Source: CAZSBG01 sp964605145 (GTDB taxonomy: Bacteria; Zhuqueibacterota; Zhuqueibacteria; Thermofontimicrobiales; Thermofontimicrobiaceae). From it: a stretch of 23,442 nt of DNA. This document shows, in pieces, positions 13,412 through 22,297 of this stretch. Within the stretch, counting starts at the first letter, position 1; each line of letters starts with the position of its first letter. The notes under the pieces were generated by a model. That model worked only from the letters and a program-made list of their open reading frames with translations, was not told the origin of the DNA and did no database searches. Made by a program: the position numbers and the translations under genes. The stretch spans positions 1 through 23,442 of the forward strand of contig CAZSBG010000095.1 of the NCBI GenBank assembly GCA_964605145.1. The letters are read 5' to 3'.

Positions 13412-15994
13412 ATGACACATCACATTCCAAAACCGCCGAGGATTGGCGCCGGGCTGCTCTCGATATTTTTGAACTACAATCACCCGGAAACCGTGTTAGC
13501 TGATTTCGAGGAAATTTACCGGGAGATTGCCACGGACAGAAATGTCACCATTGCCAGGTTGTGGTACTTCTCTCAAATATTTATCATCCTGCCTTCCTTC
13601 ATTAAAAACTCAATGTATTGGAGTAAAGAAATGCTGAAAAATTATTTGAAGATCGCTTTCAGAAATATCAAAATGAACAAGGGCTATTCTTTCATCAATA
13701 TTTTCGGACTGGCAACCGGTATGGCCTGTTCCATTCTCATTTTACTCTGGATTTTCAATGAACTGAGTTACGATAATTTTCATAAAAAGGGAGATTCCAT
13801 TTATAGGGTATCTGTCATTAATAAAAAAGAAGGGAAAGTTCAATACGACAGTCCACAGTTTGTGCCGCCCATAGGCCCGGCCATGAAAAAGGATTTCCCG
13901 GAAATTAAAAATTATGCCCGCATTTCAACGCGCCGCGTGGCGTACATGGACTACAACGGTCGTTCGGTGAAGGTGAGTGAAATAAGTTACGCCGATTCCA
14001 CCTTCTTCGATCTGTTCTCATTCAAGCTTGTTCAGGGCGATGCCGGAACTGCGCTGGCTGAGCCGTTTTCCATTATTCTCACCGAAGGAACGGCCGGCCT
14101 GGTTTTTGGCGCTGTTGAGCCAATTGGCAGGATTCTCAAAATCAATAAAAATGTGTACAAAGTGACCGGCGTTGTGGAAGACCGGCCGGCAAACTCATCC
14201 ATCTCGTTCAATGCGCTCATTTCGTTTTCAAGTCTGTACGAAGATCCCCACAACTACATGGATTGGAACGGCGGTAACCAGTATTACACGTATGTGGAAT
14301 TGCACGAGAAAGCAGCAGCAACACGTGTGAATGAAAAGTTTCCTGATTTCATGTGGAGATATTTAGATGAAAATTTAGCTGACATTGGCATTAAACACGA
14401 AGCCTATCTACAGCCTTTGCGTGACATTCATTTATTTTACAATGACTATTCCGGCGGCAATTTGACAAATATCTATATTTTTTCCGGCATTGCGCTTTTG
14501 ATACTGGTCATTGCGTGCATTAATTTTATCAATTTAACCACCGCGCGGGCTGGTCGGCGGGCACGGGAAGTCGGCGTGCGAAAAGTGTTGGGGGCCCAGA
14601 GGCATGGATTAATTCTGCAGTTCATGAGCGAATCCATTTTATTTATTGTGGTGTCGTTTGTTGCGGCAGTGGTTTTGGCGAAACTATTTTTTCCCACGTT
14701 TCAACACCTGGTAAACACAGAACTGAATACACGCCTGCTGTTCAACTTCCCGGTTTTGGCCGGTGTTTTCGGGCTGATGATTTTCGTGGGAATCATCGCC
14801 GGGAGCTATCCGGCGATTTATCTGTCATCGTTCCAGGCGGCGACAACCATAAAAGGAACGCCGGGAAAAAGCGCCGGAAAATTTAAATCGAGAAACGCGC
14901 TGGTGGTCTTTCAATTTTTCATTTCGCTCACGCTCATCATCTGCACAATTTTTATCAATCAGCAACTTCGGTTCATGAAAAATAAGGAACTGGGTTTCAA
15001 CAAGGAAAATATTCTCATCCTTCCTTTGAATGATGAATCGGTTCAGGATCGGGTGGGGCTTTTGAAGGAGCAATTGAGGAATATTCCGGGGGTTGTCAGC
15101 GCGACCGCAGTTTCCCAGGTTCCGCATCGCGGTTTGACGCGGAACGGATATTTCCCGGAAGGTTCGACAACGCTGGAGATGATTCACGTGGTGGATGTGG
15201 ACGAGGATTTTTTGAAAACATTTGGGATTGAGCTTGTGGCCGGCAGGAATTTTTCAAAAGAAATGACAACGGATAAAACAGCCTACCTGATCAATGAAAC
15301 GCTGGCAAAAACTTTTAAATGGGATAATCCGCTGGGCAAAATTATTCGTCGTAATGGAGATCACACGATAATCGGCGTTGTGAAAGATTTTAATTTCGCT
15401 ACATTGCACAGGCGCATTGAACCGCTGATTATCACCAACCAACCCTGGCTAAATCGGTTCGGCGAAGTGTGCATTAAAATTGATTCGGAAGATTTGCCGG
15501 GTACAATTCAATCCATAAAAGAGGCTTGGACCACAGTCGCTCCTTCACTTTCGTTTGATTATTATTTCCTGGATGATTCATTCGACAATCTGTATAAATT
15601 CGAGCAGCGGATTCAGGAAATATTTTTCTATTTTTCATGCATCGCCATTGTCATTGCGCTTCTTGGTTTATTCAGCCTTTCTTCGTTCGCAGTTGAACAG
15701 CGCGTAAAAGAGGTCGGAATACGCAAGGTGTTGGGCGCGTCGGAATTTCAGGTAGTGTACATGCTTTCGCGGGAGATTATCGGGATCGTGATAATCTCGG
15801 CCATTATTGCTGTGCCGATAGCGTTGTTCATCGTACGAATGTGGCTGCAGCATTATGCATTTCGAATTCAGATTTCTCCTCTCGTATTCCTGCTGGCCAC
15901 GCTGGGAACGTTTATTATCGCATTCCTGACGGTGAGCTACCAGACGATTCGGGCTGCACGGACGAATCCGGTTGAGGTGTTGAAGTATGAGTGA
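13412..15994 (+). CDS. MacB/FtsX-like double ABC permease with N-terminal prefix domain
   Basis: An 860-residue integral membrane protein. Residues about 1-70 form a permease prefix domain (PPRIGAGLLSIFLNYNHPE, then LADFEEIYREIA) that is common in PadR-linked permeases. The first FtsX half has a membrane span at 95-117, a large periplasmic MacB-type domain, and three spans around residues 350-475. The second half repeats this after KFKSRNALVVFQFFISL and ends with RTNPVEVLKYE. Family knowledge: such permeases work with a separate ATPase in mechanotransmission or export of peptides, lipids or antibiotics. No ATPase gene is adjacent; the nearest, at 18806, belongs to another cluster. The start is 5 bp after the padR stop and has only a weak ribosome site, so coupling is likely. 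Confidence 0.92.
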   Translation: MTHHIPKPPRIGAGLLSIFLNYNHPETVLADFEEIYREIATDRNVTIARLWYFSQIFIILPSFIKNSMYWSKEMLKNYLKIAFRNIKMNKGYSFINIFGLATGMACSILILLWIFNELSYDNFHKKGDSIYRVSVINKKEGKVQYDSPQFVPPIGPAMKKDFPEIKNYARISTRRVAYMDYNGRSVKVSEISYADSTFFDLFSFKLVQGDAGTALAEPFSIILTEGTAGLVFGAVEPIGRILKINKNVYKVTGVVEDRPANSSISFNALISFSSLYEDPHNYMDWNGGNQYYTYVELHEKAAATRVNEKFPDFMWRYLDENLADIGIKHEAYLQPLRDIHLFYNDYSGGNLTNIYIFSGIALLILVIACINFINLTTARAGRRAREVGVRKVLGAQRHGLILQFMSESILFIVVSFVAAVVLAKLFFPTFQHLVNTELNTRLLFNFPVLAGVFGLMIFVGIIAGSYPAIYLSSFQAATTIKGTPGKSAGKFKSRNALVVFQFFISLTLIICTIFINQQLRFMKNKELGFNKENILILPLNDESVQDRVGLLKEQLRNIPGVVSATAVSQVPHRGLTRNGYFPEGSTTLEMIHVVDVDEDFLKTFGIELVAGRNFSKEMTTDKTAYLINETLAKTFKWDNPLGKIIRRNGDHTIIGVVKDFNFATLHRRIEPLIITNQPWLNRFGEVCIKIDSEDLPGTIQSIKEAWTTVAPSLSFDYYFLDDSFDNLYKFEQRIQEIFFYFSCIAIVIALLGLFSLSSFAVEQRVKEVGIRKVLGASEFQVVYMLSREIIGIVIISAIIAVPIALFIVRMWLQHYAFRIQISPLVFLLATLGTFIIAFLTVSYQTIRAARTNPVEVLKYE

Positions 15995-16017
15995 TAAAAT
16001 AGTCGAAAAATTTTATC
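15993..16017 (+). terminator. AT-rich hairpin overlapping the permease stop
   Basis: GATAAAAT (15993-16000) and ATTTTATC (16010-16017) pair perfectly around 9 nt, starting inside the stop codon. No T-run follows, so a terminator role is only possible, not strong. Confidence 0.3.
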
Positions 16018-16128
16018 TGACTTGTGTTGGAAAAATTAGTTAAAATGGATTGACTTAAATTTATGTTGATTTATTATGTAATTCTTGCTACTTTATATTC
16101 ATAAAATCAATAAACCTGGAGGTTCCCC

Positions 16129-16359
16129 ATGAATGAGACAAAAGAGTTAATAAATCTGATTGAAAAAATACCAAAAAATCAAATCCTGGCAGTAAAAGAA
16201 TTTTTAAAATCTTTAATTGATAAAAACACAGAAGAGACGCCCAAATTTAAACCTGCTGAAAACGCCAAATATAAAATATCACTGCACGGGATAACAAGCG
16301 GCAGCATGGTAAAAGACGAAGATATAGAAGAGGCGAAGAAAATATGGCAATCACAATAG
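16129..16359 (+). CDS. Antitoxin-like small protein of a VapBC-type pair
   Basis: A 76-residue protein with GGAGG 6 nt before ATG. The first half is a hydrophobic/lysine-rich helix pair (NETKELINLIEKIPKNQILAVKEFLKSLI, read in two pieces); the second half is extended and polar and ends with EDIEEAKKIWQSQ, the kind of tail that wraps a PIN toxin. It overlaps the PIN toxin start by 16 bp. No ribbon-helix-helix or AbrB DNA-binding domain is visible, so it belongs to the DUF2281-like antitoxins at best. It appears intact while its toxin is broken. Confidence 0.75.
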   Translation: MNETKELINLIEKIPKNQILAVKEFLKSLIDKNTEETPKFKPAENAKYKISLHGITSGSMVKDEDIEEAKKIWQSQ

Positions 16360-16729
16360 ATACCCACGCGTTGATTTGGTATATGGATTTGGAGTCAAAT
16401 TCCAAATTATCGTCGAGGCTTTTGATTCAATTAAAGAAGCAGAAGCAGAGTCTATCATTTATATCCCAATTATTGTGATGATTGAATTGCTATATCTTTA
16501 TGAAAAAGGAAGGATCAATATTGATTTTTCTGATACATTAAATAAAATTGAAGGAAGTCAAAACTACGAGATCGTTCCATTGGAAGTGTCATTATTGAAA
16601 GTTGCTGAATCTATCAAAGGACTGGAAACGCATGATCGATTGATAATGGCAACGGCTTTTTGGTTGAAGACACCTTTAATCAGCAAAGATGAACAACTAT
16701 TAAAATACTCTGACTTGGTAAGTTGGTAA
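16344..16729 (+). pseudogene. PIN-domain (VapC-like) toxin, frameshifted
   Basis: Translation from the ATG at 16344 gives MAITIDTHALIWYMD, the classical PIN start with Asp6, and then runs into a stop after about 45 codons. From about 16418 the next frame continues the same protein (AFDSIKEAEAES, then VMIELLYLYEKGR, ETHDRLIMATAFWLKTPLI, SKDEQLLKYSDL). Restoring one base near 16416-16417 (AAG for AG before GCT) joins the halves with all four acidic positions present: Asp6, about Glu48, Asp98 and Asp116. It would be a Mg-dependent RNase toxin. The single-base lesion makes it a recent pseudogene, or a sequencing error. A start at 16376 would give a 117-residue protein without the first active-site Asp. 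Confidence 0.78.
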
Positions 16730-16844
16730 TATAAAATAGGTTGTTTAGTATTTCAATTTTACCTCCTCATTTTAACCAAACCAAAAACATATCATTACTG
16801 CTTCATATCTCAAAAGACCTATCAACAAATATTCAAAAAAACCG

Positions 16845-16932
16845 GAACCTTTTTAAAAACGAACCGTACGATTAAAGTAAAATAAAACATAAATCGTAAA
16901 CTAAAACTTATATCGTAAAGGACGTAAGGTTC
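16845..16932 (+). promoter_or_regulatory. TetR operator cluster and ribosome-site-masking repeat
   Basis: TACGAT occurs inverted at 16867-16872, with ATCGTA at 16893-16898 and 16912-16917. The first two form an imperfect 32-bp palindrome, TACGATTAAAG...CATAAATCGTA (9 of 11 arm positions). This is probably where the downstream TetR protein binds. GAACCTT (16845-16851) and AAGGTTC (16926-16932) flank the block; the second contains the AAGG ribosome site, so a long leader could hide it by pairing. Confidence 0.55.
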
Positions 16933-16933
16933 T

Positions 16934-17524
16934 ATGGAAGCAATAGACAATCCCAAACTACAGCAAATTTATTCGACCGCGCGTTCGTTGTTTTGGAAAT
17001 TCGGATTAAAACGGGTTTCCGTCGAGGAGATATGTCGGGAAGCCGGCGTGAGTAAAATGACGTTTTACAAGCATTTCAAAAATAAATCCGATCTGTTTAT
17101 TTTCATTTATGATAAAATGACCGAACAAGCGTTTGGGAATTATCATCAAATTATGAATCAGAATATTCCATTTCCGGAGAAAGTGAAGCAGACTATTCAA
17201 CTGAAGATGGAACAAACCAATGACGTCAGCCAGGAATTGCTCGATGATCTTTTCAAAAATGGCGATCCTGACATAATTGACTATTTTGTTCAAAAGAGAA
17301 AAGAAGGAATTCAGATAATTTTGAACGATTATATCGAGGCTCAGAAAAAAGGAGAGATTCGCCAGGACATCAATCCAAAGTTCATCCTCTATTTTTTGAA
17401 TCACATGTTTGATATGGCAGCAGATGAAAAGTTGGTCGCGCTCTACGAAAATACTCAGGATTTGATTATGGAGCTCACCAGCTTTTTCTTTTATGGAATT
17501 CTGCCTCAGGACACAAAGGCTTAG
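16934..17524 (+). CDS. TetR/AcrR-family transcriptional regulator
   Basis: A 196-residue regulator. The N-terminal TetR helix-turn-helix is at residues 8-58 (IYSTARSLFWKFGLKRVSV, then EEICREAGVSKMTFYKHFKNKSDLF). The C-terminal ligand-binding helical domain is unremarkable in length and has no recognisable specificity. It is the first gene of the run that continues, 41 bp later, with the barrel protein and then the ABC genes. It probably represses this whole operon through the ATCGTA sites upstream. The ligand is likely the substrate of the system or a related membrane-active compound (inference). Confidence 0.93.
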   Translation: MEAIDNPKLQQIYSTARSLFWKFGLKRVSVEEICREAGVSKMTFYKHFKNKSDLFIFIYDKMTEQAFGNYHQIMNQNIPFPEKVKQTIQLKMEQTNDVSQELLDDLFKNGDPDIIDYFVQKRKEGIQIILNDYIEAQKKGEIRQDINPKFILYFLNHMFDMAADEKLVALYENTQDLIMELTSFFFYGILPQDTKA

Positions 17525-17565
17525 CGTTTGGGAAATTGGAATTGAATTCTGTATCTCAATAAAGG

Positions 17566-18756
17566 ATGAAGAAAGAAATAAAAATGAAAGCGAATTTGAT
17601 AAATATCTCCTCTGTAATTATTTTCATTTTGACGTTTTTGATTTTTATGTCTTTGGAAAATCGCGAATTATTTTCCCAGACTTTGGGTTTACAGGGCCAG
17701 GTTTCCGGCTGGGTGACGGTGAATCCGGAAAAGAAAGCGGAAGCGCAAATCGGGCTGCGCTACATTCCTGAGCTTTCACTCGAAAAAAGGATTTTGGATA
17801 AATTTTCATTGGACGCTGAAATTTCCTTCAATTCTTATGGGACAGGCCTTTTTCAGCAAGGGCAGGAATTTGACACCGATGGAAAAGTGAAGCCGTACCG
17901 AATGTGGCTGAGACTTTCGTCATCCCAGTTCGATCTGCGTTTTGGACTGCAAAAAATAAATTTCGGGTCAGCCATGTTCCTGCGGCCGCTCATGTGGTTC
18001 GACCGCATCGATCCGCGCGATCCGCTGCAAATGACAGATGGCGTGTACGGACTTTTGGGGCGGTACTATTTTCTCAATAATGCAAATATCTGGTTATGGG
18101 GATTGTACGGCAACGATGAAACAAAGGGGTGGGAGATTTTCCCTTCGGATAAAAATAGGATTGAATATGGAGGCCGCGTGCAGGTGCCAGTATTTACCGG
18201 CGAGGCAGCGGTCACGTTTCATCACCGGGAGGCTGATTTGAGTCATGTGCCATTTTCCGGCCTGCTATTGTCTCAGTCCTCAGTCCCGGAATGGCGCATT
18301 GGAGTGGATGGAAAGTGGGATATTGGTGTTGGCGCATGGTTCGAAACAGCACTGATTCACCAGGAACTGAATATATCCATGCTGAAATATCAGCGATTAA
18401 TAAATGTGGGCGTTGATTACACCTTCGATATTGGCAATGGGCTGAATGCCAGATCCGAGTATTTAAATGTGGCTACGGCCGAGAGTGCTTTTGAGACGGC
18501 CGAGGACATCGCTTTTTCTGCTTTTTCAATGAATTATCCCCTGGGCATTATCGATAATATTTCGACTATCATTTACTACAATTGGGAGAATTCGGACTGG
18601 TATCGCTTCATCAACTGGCAGCGAACGTTCGATCGGTGGAGTCTGTATTTTTTGGCATTCTGGAATCCTGACCAGTTTGAGATTTACCAGGTTCAGGGAG
18701 ACAACAATCTTTTCGCGGGCAAGGGTGTGCAGGTGCTGGTCTCGTTTCATCATTAA
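17566..18756 (+). CDS. Outer-membrane beta-barrel protein of the TetR-ABC-LolA cluster
   Basis: A 396-residue secreted protein. A long hydrophobic signal segment is at residues about 13-30, and the start is ambiguous: the ATG at 17566 has AAAGG directly against it, so the ATG at 17584 (MKANLIN) is a real alternative. The mature protein is rich in alternating aromatic/polar strands (LSLEKRILDKFSLDAEISF, YRMWLRLSSSQFDLRFGLQ, LNARSEYLNVATAESAF, WSLYFLAFWNP) and ends in VLVSFHH, all typical of a 14-18-strand barrel. The loop WFDRIDPRDPLQMTDGVYGL is distinctive. It is not a TonB receptor, as it has no plug. In context it would be the outer-membrane exit or acceptor for whatever the ABC and LolA-like proteins move. 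Confidence 0.82.
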   Translation: MKKEIKMKANLINISSVIIFILTFLIFMSLENRELFSQTLGLQGQVSGWVTVNPEKKAEAQIGLRYIPELSLEKRILDKFSLDAEISFNSYGTGLFQQGQEFDTDGKVKPYRMWLRLSSSQFDLRFGLQKINFGSAMFLRPLMWFDRIDPRDPLQMTDGVYGLLGRYYFLNNANIWLWGLYGNDETKGWEIFPSDKNRIEYGGRVQVPVFTGEAAVTFHHREADLSHVPFSGLLLSQSSVPEWRIGVDGKWDIGVGAWFETALIHQELNISMLKYQRLINVGVDYTFDIGNGLNARSEYLNVATAESAFETAEDIAFSAFSMNYPLGIIDNISTIIYYNWENSDWYRFINWQRTFDRWSLYFLAFWNPDQFEIYQVQGDNNLFAGKGVQVLVSFHH

Positions 18757-18805
18757 ACTGAAATCAAAAATTTCGAACACATATTTTACTTTTTGGAGTT
18801 GACGC

Positions 18806-19501
18806 ATGGAAAATTCAAAAATCATTATGCTTTCCGGGTTGAAGAAATGGTTTCCCATTGGCGGCGGAAAATTCACCGCATTGAATGGCATCGACTTGTC
18901 GTTTCGCCTTGGCGAATTCGCCGGATTAGTCGGACCGAGCGGTTCCGGCAAAACGACGCTGTTGAATATCATCGGTTCGCTGGATTCCCCTTCGGAGGGA
19001 GAGGCTATTGTGTTAGGCAATTCCATCAGTAAACTGACACACAAACAGGCAGCGCAGTTGCGCAACGAAAACCTGGGCTTCATTTTTCAAACCTATAATC
19101 TGTTGAATGTATACACGGTTTTCGAGAATGTGGAATTTCCGATGCTGCTGCTGAAAATGTCTCCCGATGAAAGAAAGAAAGCCGTGCGCGACGCGCTGGA
19201 ATGGGTCGGGCTGACGGACAAGATTAAATCCAGGCCGCCCCAGCTTTCCGGCGGCGAATGCCAGCGCGTGGCCATTGCCCGCGCCATGGTGAAGAAGCCG
19301 AAGGTCGTTTTGGCCGACGAACCCACGGCAAACCTGGACGCGAAAAATTCCCATCACATTTTGCAGACCATGGAAAACCTGAACAAGGAATTTTTGACCA
19401 CGTTCATTTTTGCCACGCACGATGACAAAGTGATTCAGTACCTGCATCGAAAAATTTCGCTGGAAGATGGAGTGGTGATAAACGATGAAATAATGAGGTG
19501 A
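18806..19501 (+). CDS. ABC transporter ATPase, LolD/MacB type
   Basis: A 231-residue nucleotide-binding subunit. Walker A is GPSGSGKTT (43-51), Q-loop Gln95 (FIFQTYNLL), signature LSGGE (147-151, a Glu in place of the usual Gln, followed by CQRVAIARA), Walker B VVLADE (167-172), D-loop NLD and H-switch His205. The Q-loop surroundings and the overall length are those of the LolD/FtsE/MacB branch that powers FtsX-fold permeases from the cytoplasm. GGAG lies 7 nt before ATG. It sits 49 bp after the barrel gene and 118 bp before two FtsX permease genes, which are its likely partners. Confidence 0.95.
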   Translation: MENSKIIMLSGLKKWFPIGGGKFTALNGIDLSFRLGEFAGLVGPSGSGKTTLLNIIGSLDSPSEGEAIVLGNSISKLTHKQAAQLRNENLGFIFQTYNLLNVYTVFENVEFPMLLLKMSPDERKKAVRDALEWVGLTDKIKSRPPQLSGGECQRVAIARAMVKKPKVVLADEPTANLDAKNSHHILQTMENLNKEFLTTFIFATHDDKVIQYLHRKISLEDGVVINDEIMR

Positions 19502-19619
19502 CTGTTGAGCGGTGAATTATGGAATTAATTTCAGAATAAATTCAAATATTGCAATTCCGACACACCAATCACCAGTTTACCAATAACCACCCATAGAAAA
19601 TCCAACCGAGGAGGCAACA

Positions 19620-20792
19620 ATGCTTGCAATAAAATTAGCGTTTCGAAATTTAATGGGCGCCGGGCTGCGAACGTGGCTCAATGTCATTGTGCTTTCGTTG
19701 TCGTTTGTCGTTATTATCTGGAACCGGGGACTGCTGGAAGGCTGGAATCAACAGGCGCGCCACGATACCATTGAATGGGACTACGGCGGCGGCCAGTACT
19801 GGCATCAGGAATACGACCGCTACGATCCGTTCACTATCAGCGATAGCCACGGGAAATTGCCGGAGCTGCTTCGAAAGGAAGTGGACGCCGGCATGCTCAC
19901 CCCCATTCTCATGTCCCAGGCCACCATTTACCCTGACGGCCGAATGCAAAACATCGTGCTGAAGGGGATCGATCCTGAACAGAATATCATTCAAATCCCG
20001 GCGAATTTGCTGAAAACCGAAATCGAAGAAATCCCGGCAATCATCGGCACGCGCATGGCCCGAAACAACAGGCTTCAAATGGGAGACTATGTGACTGTGC
20101 GCTGGCGTGATGTGAATGGAACCTTCGACGCAGCCGAGGCAAAAATCGTTGGAATTTACAAAACCAATGTTCCGGCAACGGATAAGGGCCAAATGTGGAT
20201 TCCTCTCGAAAGGCTTCGTGCAATGCTGCAAATGCCGGGCGAGGCCACCATTCTCATCAGCCAAAAAGACTATCCGCCTCCTTCGAAAGTTGAAGGCTGG
20301 GATTTCAAAAATCATGATTTTTTGTTGGCAGATATCGATCAAATCATCGAACAGAAGTCAGTGGGCGGTACCATCATGTACATGATTTTGATGTCGCTGG
20401 CGCTGTTAGCGATTTTCGATACCCAGGTGCTGTCCATTTTCCGGCGGCAAAAGGAAATCGGCACCGACATTGCGCTGGGCATGACGCGCTGGCAGGTGGT
20501 GCGATTGTTCACAGTGGAGGGCGCCATGCACGCGGTGCTGGCCGCGCTTGTCGGCGCGCTTTACGGCATTCCGCTGCTGTCGCTTCAGGCGATTCGCGGA
20601 TTTTCCATCCCCCAGGGCTATGACGATTACGGACTGGCCATCGCCGATAAAATTTACCCGGTGTACAGCCTGAAATTGATTTTGATGACCGTCGTTCTCG
20701 TGCTGATTACTGTCAACATTGTCAGTTTTCTCCCGGCGCGACGAATAACAAAAATGAATCCCACGGACGCAATTCGAGGAAAAATTCAATGA
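19620..20792 (+). CDS. FtsX-like ABC permease, first subunit (LolC/LolE-like)
   Basis: A 390-residue permease with the four-span LolCE/MacB topology: span 1 at about 18-36, a periplasmic domain (about 45-245, with the MacB core-like MLTPILMSQATIYPDGR and IIGTRMARNNRLQMGDYV), and spans 2-4 at about 252-273, 297-325 and 350-373. The cytoplasmic coupling segment RRQKEIGTDIALGMTRWQ is the FtsX hallmark, and the tail ends with RITKMNPTDAIRGKIQ. GAGGAGG precedes the ATG by 6 nt. It overlaps the second permease gene by 4 bp (ATGA), and the two proteins differ clearly, so a heterodimer like LolC-LolE is expected. Confidence 0.93.
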   Translation: MLAIKLAFRNLMGAGLRTWLNVIVLSLSFVVIIWNRGLLEGWNQQARHDTIEWDYGGGQYWHQEYDRYDPFTISDSHGKLPELLRKEVDAGMLTPILMSQATIYPDGRMQNIVLKGIDPEQNIIQIPANLLKTEIEEIPAIIGTRMARNNRLQMGDYVTVRWRDVNGTFDAAEAKIVGIYKTNVPATDKGQMWIPLERLRAMLQMPGEATILISQKDYPPPSKVEGWDFKNHDFLLADIDQIIEQKSVGGTIMYMILMSLALLAIFDTQVLSIFRRQKEIGTDIALGMTRWQVVRLFTVEGAMHAVLAALVGALYGIPLLSLQAIRGFSIPQGYDDYGLAIADKIYPVYSLKLILMTVVLVLITVNIVSFLPARRITKMNPTDAIRGKIQ

Positions 20793-22063
20793 TAAAATTT
20801 TTGATCAAAGGCTTAATTCGCGACCGAAACCGAAGCCTGTTCCCGGTCATTACGGTTGCCATTGGCGTGATGCTCACTGTGGTGGCGCATTCATGGATCA
20901 CCGGAATTCTTGGCGACACGCTGGAATCCAATGCGAATTTCTCGACAGGCCACGTGAAAGTCGTCACACGGGCTTATGCGGAAAATATGGACCAGATGCC
21001 CATGGATCTCGCTTTGGATAATGTATCAGAAATTGAGAAGAATCTTCAGCAGGAATTCCCGGACATGAATTGGGTGGAGCGAATCCGGTTCGGCGGATTG
21101 CTGGATGTTCCGGATGAGAACGGAGAGACCAAAGGCCAGGGTCCGGTGATCGGCTGGGCTGTGGATTTGCTTTCGAAGAATTCAAATGAAATCAATCGAA
21201 TGAACATCCCCACTGCGCTGGTGCAGGGACGAATTCCGCAGAAAAAAACGGAAATTTTAATCAGCGATGACTTTGCAAAAAAGCTGGAAATTAACCTCGG
21301 GGATCAGGTAACGCTGATCAGTTCCACCATGTACGGCAGCATGGCCATGTACAATTTCACGGTTGCCGGCACGGTTCAATTCGGTATTCAGGCCATGGAC
21401 CGCGGCGCAATTGTGATGGATATTCGTGACGCGCAAATCGCCCTGGACATGGCCGACGCCAGCAGCGAAATATTGGGATATTTTTCAAACACGTTTTATG
21501 ATGAAGAAAAAGCAGAACAGGTGAAGCACATTTTCAATGAAAAATATTCGGATTCGGAAAATGAGTTTTCACCCATCATGCTAAAATTGAATGAACAAAA
21601 TAATTTGGGAGAAATGCTGGGGTACATGGAAAGTATGATTGGGCTGTTCATTTTCGTTTTCATCGGAGTGATGTCCATTGTGTTGTGGAATGCCGGTCTG
21701 CTGGGTGGTCTGCGAAGGTACAGCGAAGTGGGCATTCGATTGGCCATAGGCGAGGCAAAGGGGCATGTGTATCGTGCGATGATTGTCGAATCAGTTGCCA
21801 TTGGAATTGCCGGCTCTGTGCTTGGAACGCTCGTCGGATTGGGATTGGCGTACCTCTTGCAGGAAAAGGGCTTTGATTTCAGTTCGACCATGAAAAACGC
21901 GTCTATGATGATGCCTGTAAAATTCCGCGCTCAGATCACACCGCCGGCGTATTTCATCGGCTTCATCCCCGGCATTTTTTCAACGGTCATCGGAACCATG
22001 CTTTCCGGCGTGGGAATTTACAAACGCAAGACAGCGAAGTTGTTTAAAGAGTTGGAGGTTTAA
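20789..22063 (+). CDS. FtsX-like ABC permease, second subunit (LolC/LolE-like)
   Basis: A 424-residue permease of the same fold. Span 1 is at about 16-38 (FPVITVAIGVMLTVVAHSW), then a periplasmic MacB-type domain with IPQKKTEILISDDFAKKLE and INLGDQVTLIS, then spans at about 285-308, 332-356 and 386-410. The coupling segment is RRYSEVGIRLAIGEAKGHV. A methionine-rich stretch (MKNASMMMPV, about 365-374) lies in the last periplasmic loop. Its start overlaps the first permease stop by 4 bp, so the two are coupled and should assemble with the ATPase as a complex of two permeases and two ATPases. Confidence 0.93.
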   Translation: MIKFLIKGLIRDRNRSLFPVITVAIGVMLTVVAHSWITGILGDTLESNANFSTGHVKVVTRAYAENMDQMPMDLALDNVSEIEKNLQQEFPDMNWVERIRFGGLLDVPDENGETKGQGPVIGWAVDLLSKNSNEINRMNIPTALVQGRIPQKKTEILISDDFAKKLEINLGDQVTLISSTMYGSMAMYNFTVAGTVQFGIQAMDRGAIVMDIRDAQIALDMADASSEILGYFSNTFYDEEKAEQVKHIFNEKYSDSENEFSPIMLKLNEQNNLGEMLGYMESMIGLFIFVFIGVMSIVLWNAGLLGGLRRYSEVGIRLAIGEAKGHVYRAMIVESVAIGIAGSVLGTLVGLGLAYLLQEKGFDFSSTMKNASMMMPVKFRAQITPPAYFIGFIPGIFSTVIGTMLSGVGIYKRKTAKLFKELEV

Positions 22064-22078
22064 TTTAAAAAACTCATG

Positions 22079-22276
22079 GAACGCGGATAGTATGTATTTA
22101 ACGGATCATGCCAAAGGCAGATGCGACCTTCGGGGCATATGCACGGATTTATTTTTTCCCAATAACCATAAACAAGTTGATAGCTTTTTTATGTAAGTAA
22201 AAATTTATATCAGCTTCGATCGAAAAAATAAATGAAATTATCTGTTAAATCCGTCAAATCTGTCTGATCCGCGTTC
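22079..22276. repeat. Inverted-repeat-ended spacer inside the transport operon
   Basis: The 234-bp gap between the second permease and the LolA-like gene is bounded by GAACGCGGAT (22079-22088) and ATCCGCGTTC (22267-22276), perfect 10-bp inverted repeats 198 bp apart. Several further ACGGAT/ATCCGT words lie between them. There is no open frame. It could fold in the mRNA and set the expression ratio of the last gene, or it is a copy of the dispersed ACGGAT repeat family. It has no T-run that would make it a clear terminator. Confidence 0.5.
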
Positions 22277-22297
22277 TATATAACTATGGAGTGAAAA

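Noticed and set aside
16050..16055. TTGACT as a -35 box for the antitoxin gene
   Set aside because: At 17 nt the hexamer is ATTATG, and better -10 candidates need 19 nt or more; not strong enough to call.
19650..20342. A 230-codon minus-strand open frame opposite the first FtsX permease
   Set aside because: Shadow of a real gene; its translation is His/Arg-rich with no family features.
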